Shown here piece by piece: positions 60,363 through 64,000 of a DNA stretch of 64,000 bases (positions within the stretch are counted from its first letter, which is position 1; each line of letters starts with the position of its first letter). The stretch comes from an uncultured Clostridia bacterium (GTDB lineage: Bacteria > Bacillota > Clostridia > Peptostreptococcales > Anaerovoracaceae): contig CAKQQT010000001.1 of assembly GCA_934271235.1 (NCBI GenBank), forward strand, positions 1 to 64,000, in the 5' to 3' direction. The position numbers and the translations under genes are program-made. A model generated the notes under the pieces. That model saw only the letters and a program-made list of their open reading frames with translations, was not told the origin of the DNA and searched no databases.

Positions 60363-61826
60363 ATGATCGACTTTTCCAAAATCGAGCAGTATCGGGAAAA
60401 CAACCGCATTGAGGCTAAAAAAGCTCTCGGCGGGCTGCCTAAGAGTATTTGGGAGACATACTCCGCGTTTGCCAATACGTACGGCGGGATCATCCTGCTG
60501 GGAGTAGAGGAATGGGCAGACAAGTCTTTGCATACGGTGGATCTGCCGGATCCGGACAGGCTCATCAAAGAATTCTGGGATATTGTCAACAATCCCAACA
60601 AGACCAGTGTGAACGTTCTCTCGTCGAAAGACGTATTCGTGCAGGAGATCGACGGCGACCACATTGTTGTCATCCGTGTACCGCGTGCCGAACGTTCTTA
60701 TAAACCGGTCTATGTGGACGGCAATCCTCTTTGCGCTTATCGCCGCAACGGTGAGGGCGACTATCGCTGCACCAAGGAAGAATATCAGGCCATGGTGCGG
60801 GACGCCTCTGTGAAAACACAGGACATGCTGGTACTGCAAGAGATGGACCTGCATGTGTTCAACAAAGAGAGCATCCGCAGTTATCGCCGGAGAATGCGGT
60901 TATCTCGCCCCGGCCATGTGTGGGAAGGTCTGGAGGAAGAGGAGTTCCTGCTGAAACTGGGCGCTGTCGGCATCGGCGCTGACGGAAAGAAGCATCCGAC
61001 TTCTGCGGGACTGCTCATGTTTGGCAATGAGTATGACATTGTGCGGGAATTCAACGCCTACTTTCTTGATTATCAGGAACAGTACGAGGCTGACACTCGC
61101 TGGACGGATCGCATCATTTCTTCCTCCGGAGATTGGAGCGGCAATGTGTATGATTTCTATTTCCGTATCTATAACAAACTGATCCAGGACATCAAGGTGC
61201 CTTTCAAAATGGATGGCGGCACCCGTGTGGATGATACGCCGGTACACCAAGCCCTGCGTGAGGCTTTGGCCAATTGTTTGGTCCACGCCGATTATTACGG
61301 CAGACAGGGACTGGTCATCATCAAAAAAAGAGACTGTATCACCATGAGCAATCCCGGCAGCTTTCGTATCGAGATCGACGCGGCAAAAAGCGGCGGCATT
61401 TCCGATCCGCGCAACGGGGCGATGCTGAGGATGTTTAACCTGATCGATATCGGCGAGCGTGCCGGAAGCGGTATTCCGAATATCTTCCGCGTCTGGCGCG
61501 AACAAGGATGGACAGCACCTGAGATCACAGAACAGCTTGAGCCGGAGCGAACGACATTGACGCTTACGTTCGAAAAAAAAGAAAAAATCGGCGATAAAAA
61601 ATCGGCGATAAAAATCGGCGATAAAAAATCGGCGATAAATACAAAAATGAAAGAAACGATCATTGAGTATCTTACCGATCATGCAGAAGCCAAAGCATCT
61701 TCGATTGCGGATTATATCGGCCTAAAACCGTCCCGCACCAGAGATTATCTGAACGAGCTGATCACGGAAGGCGCTGTCGTCGCTGAGGGTGGGAACCGAA
61801 ACCGGACTTATAAGCTGAAAGCATAG
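60363..61826 (+). CDS. AlbA_2-domain ATP-binding regulator-like protein
   Basis: The 487-residue protein has an AlbA_2 (Schlafen-like) domain at about 10-125 (NNRIEAKKALGGLPKSIWET, SAFANTYGGIILLGVEE) and a GHKL ATPase-like part (VHQALREALANCLVHADYYG, MSNPGSFRIE, RAGSGIPNIFRVW). A C-terminal winged helix follows (SIADYIGLKPSRTRDYLNEL). Between the last two lies a tandem repeat linker (KIGDKKSAI twice). The family is known as putative transcriptional regulators or RecG-like helicase relatives. ATG 60363 follows GGAGGAG. Confidence 0.85.
   Translation: MIDFSKIEQYRENNRIEAKKALGGLPKSIWETYSAFANTYGGIILLGVEEWADKSLHTVDLPDPDRLIKEFWDIVNNPNKTSVNVLSSKDVFVQEIDGDHIVVIRVPRAERSYKPVYVDGNPLCAYRRNGEGDYRCTKEEYQAMVRDASVKTQDMLVLQEMDLHVFNKESIRSYRRRMRLSRPGHVWEGLEEEEFLLKLGAVGIGADGKKHPTSAGLLMFGNEYDIVREFNAYFLDYQEQYEADTRWTDRIISSSGDWSGNVYDFYFRIYNKLIQDIKVPFKMDGGTRVDDTPVHQALREALANCLVHADYYGRQGLVIIKKRDCITMSNPGSFRIEIDAAKSGGISDPRNGAMLRMFNLIDIGERAGSGIPNIFRVWREQGWTAPEITEQLEPERTTLTLTFEKKEKIGDKKSAIKIGDKKSAINTKMKETIIEYLTDHAEAKASSIADYIGLKPSRTRDYLNELITEGAVVAEGGNRNRTYKLKA
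61587..61637 (+). repeat. In-gene tandem repeat ATCGGCGATAAAAA, four units
   Basis: Units of 14, 13, 14 and a partial 10 nt. A pair is 27 nt and keeps the frame; a single unit gain or loss would shift it. Confidence 0.8.
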
Positions 61827-61915
61827 CCCGAGCGCGGATTTTGTCATATATCACAAAGGAAGGACGGCATCCAACCGGCCACAGAAACGAAATTCGAATT
61901 AAAAATACAAAAAGT

Positions 61916-61952
61916 AAAAACAATGTTCGAAATAATCCGAACATTGTTTTTT
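61916..61952 (+). terminator. Terminator after the AlbA_2 gene
   Basis: AAAACAATGTTCG pairs with CGAACATTGTTTT around an 8-nt loop, followed by TT. Confidence 0.85.
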
Positions 61953-61990
61953 ATATTATAAAAAATATGACAAATTGTTCGAATTTTTGC

Positions 61991-62019
61991 TTGTACCGTT
62001 TTCACACGAGGATTATAAT
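61991..62019 (+). promoter_or_regulatory. Promoter of the BMP lipoprotein operon
   Basis: TTGTAC (61991-61996), 17 nt, TATAAT (62014-62019); leader of about 65 nt. Confidence 0.75.
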
Positions 62020-62091
62020 AAACACATAAAAACCACAAAATATTTTTTTGAAAGTGATAAAAACTGAGAGAAAAGAGAAAAAGGAGAAGAA

Positions 62092-63306
62092 ATGAAAAAG
62101 GTTTTAAGTGTTTTACTGGTATTCGTAATGATCTTTTCACTGGCGGCATGCGGCAGCGATGACAACGCCGGTGCCGACGGTGAAGTGTACAACGTAGGCA
62201 TGATCTGTATCGGCGACGACAACGCTGCATACGACAGAAACTTCTATATGGCTGCTGACGCTGCACAGGAACAGCTTGCGGCAAAGGGCATCAACATCAA
62301 CTGGATCAAGACTTACAACCATCCGGAAGGCGACCCGGTTGCGACAGACTGCCGTGACCTCGGAGATCAGGGATGTATCGCAGTATTCTGCAACTCCTAT
62401 GGTATGGAACCTGCTATGCTGACCGTTGCACCGGAATATCCGGATACCGTATTCGTAGGCATGACGAACGAAAACTCCTGGAAAGACTCTTTAGATAATA
62501 CCGTCAATGCATTCCCTTCCATCTATGAAGGAAGATATCTGGCAGGCGTAGCTGCAGGCATGAAGCTGCAGGAAATGATCGACAATGGCGAGATTAAGGA
62601 AGATGAGGCAGTGATCGGTTATGTGGGCGCTTACACATTCGCAGAAGTTATCTCCGGATACACCGCATTCTTCTTAGGCGCACAGAGCACTTGCCCGTCC
62701 GCGACCATGATGGTAGAGTTCATCGGTTCCTGGGGTGATCCGACAATGGAAGCAAACACTGCACAGGACCTGATCGACAGAGGCGCAGTTCTGATCTCTC
62801 AGCACTCCGACTCCACGACTCCGGCAACGACTGCACAGTCCAACGGCGTTTACCACGTTGGCTACAACATTGACATGAGCGACGTTGCAGCGGATGCCTC
62901 CATCATCTCCTCCAGAATCGACTGGACAAACTACATGGTATATGTGATCGAAACGATCGTAAACGGCGGAACCGTTGATCAGGACTACAAACAGCACGGT
63001 CTTGCAGACGGAGACGTTGTACTGACAGACTTAAATGAATCCGTTGCAGCAGAAGGAACAGCCGCAAAGCTGGAAGAAGTCAAAGCAGCGATCGCTGATG
63101 GTTCCCTCCAGGTATTTGACACTTCCAAGTTCACCGTTGGCGGCAAGGAATTAACCACTGCATTTGCGTTGGATACCGACGGAGACTTTACCGCAGACAG
63201 TGAAGAAGCAGTATTCGACGGAGCATTCCACGAATCCTACTTCCAGTCCGCACCTTACTTCGCACAGAGAATCGACGGCATTACGCTCATCAACGAAAAA
63301 TACTGA
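62092..63306 (+). CDS. BMP-family ABC transporter substrate-binding lipoprotein
   Basis: The 404-residue protein has a lipoprotein signal (MIFSLAACGSD) and the BMP (PnrA-like) fold: DQGCIAVFCNSYGMEPAMLT, NAFPSIYEGRYLAGVAAGMK, GYVGAYTFAEVISGYTAFFL and DLIDRGAVLISQHSDSTTPA. Such proteins usually catch nucleosides or related ring compounds outside the membrane. The gene is first of an ABC operon, followed by an attenuator-like hairpin and the ATPase gene. GGAGAAG precedes ATG 62092. Confidence 0.9.
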   Translation: MKKVLSVLLVFVMIFSLAACGSDDNAGADGEVYNVGMICIGDDNAAYDRNFYMAADAAQEQLAAKGININWIKTYNHPEGDPVATDCRDLGDQGCIAVFCNSYGMEPAMLTVAPEYPDTVFVGMTNENSWKDSLDNTVNAFPSIYEGRYLAGVAAGMKLQEMIDNGEIKEDEAVIGYVGAYTFAEVISGYTAFFLGAQSTCPSATMMVEFIGSWGDPTMEANTAQDLIDRGAVLISQHSDSTTPATTAQSNGVYHVGYNIDMSDVAADASIISSRIDWTNYMVYVIETIVNGGTVDQDYKQHGLADGDVVLTDLNESVAAEGTAAKLEEVKAAIADGSLQVFDTSKFTVGGKELTTAFALDTDGDFTADSEEAVFDGAFHESYFQSAPYFAQRIDGITLINEKY

Positions 63307-63364
63307 TCGATCGCTGTAAATACCCACGCAAGACAGGAAAAGGGCACAACAGATAAAGATGTCT

Positions 63365-63390
63365 AAAGAGGACTTTTCAGTCCTCTTTTG
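63365..63390 (+). terminator. Attenuator between substrate-binding and ATPase genes
   Basis: AAAGAGGACT pairs with AGTCCTCTTT around TTTC, then T. This placement limits readthrough so that more lipoprotein than ATPase is made. Confidence 0.75.
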
Positions 63391-63435
63391 GCGTTTTCAT
63401 ATGAGTTAGCATTGTTACATAAAAAGGTGAATGGA

Positions 63436-64000
<565 letters not shown>

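Overview
The window looks like the chromosome of a low-redox, amino-acid- and peptide-using Clostridia member. The evidence is the rpsF-ssb-rpsR operon with a CxxC-type S18, AGGAGG-type ribosome sites, TnpV, a SpmA/SpmB-like pair, an ECF sigma with zinc anti-sigma, flavodoxin-type oxidoreductases, and a sigma54 activator with -24/-12 promoters. Base composition is near half G+C by eye. Family-level placement (Anaerovoracaceae-like or Lachnospiraceae-like) is a guess.

Layout. (1) 1-16.2 kb is an accessory, decaying region. It has a transposon edge (TnpV fragment), an ECF sigma/anti-sigma/ATC-hydrolase operon, one copy of a 284-bp inverted-repeat element and a HipB/HipA pair with broken HipA. 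Intact genes here are a YeiH-type exporter, an AAA ATPase-nuclease, an esterase, Ogt, Fic, a DUF3791-like pair, LysR and an iron alcohol dehydrogenase. Between them lie many genes broken by internal deletions, one nonsense codon and one frameshift. (2) 16.2-20 kb has a second ATC-hydrolase relative, a compact type I toxin-antitoxin locus, a ProX-type deacylase, a flavodoxin-like reductase, a cyclase, the second element copy and a 15-bp minisatellite. (3) 20-30.5 kb is the most coherent system: a sigma54 activator and three sequence-level sigma54 promoters. These sit before a dipeptidase, an M20 amidohydrolase-alanine racemase operon, and an operon of SpmA/SpmB-like membrane proteins, LD-carboxypeptidase and diaminopimelate decarboxylase. 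I infer a regulon for using cell-wall-derived or D-amino-acid-containing peptides. (4) 30.5-36.2 kb has a MATE pump, dapF, fused remnants of a LysR and a MATE gene, a broken Rpn-type nuclease, the rpsF-ssb-rpsR operon and tRNA-Val. (5) 36.2-43 kb has an XpaC-like/TelA/LemA-like/TPM cluster, an autoregulated HTH-membrane-protein-ABC operon, and a YitT protein. (6) 43-51.6 kb has M20 peptidases, a YfcC carrier, a MocR-type regulator lacking its PLP lysine, an amidohydrolase and a lipoprotein. (7) 51.6-56.2 kb is a nucleotide-loop cobalamin operon. (8) 56.2-64 kb has a DMT transporter, an HD protein and xpt, a divergent ATPase/AlbA_2 pair around a large inverted repeat, and the start of a BMP-type ABC importer running off the right edge.

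Reading together: region 3 genes could take up and dismantle small peptides, racemize D-Ala and decarboxylate diaminopimelate to lysine. The M20/YfcC/amidohydrolase genes of region 6 fit the same peptide-based lifestyle. Region 1 shows ongoing gene loss by internal deletion.
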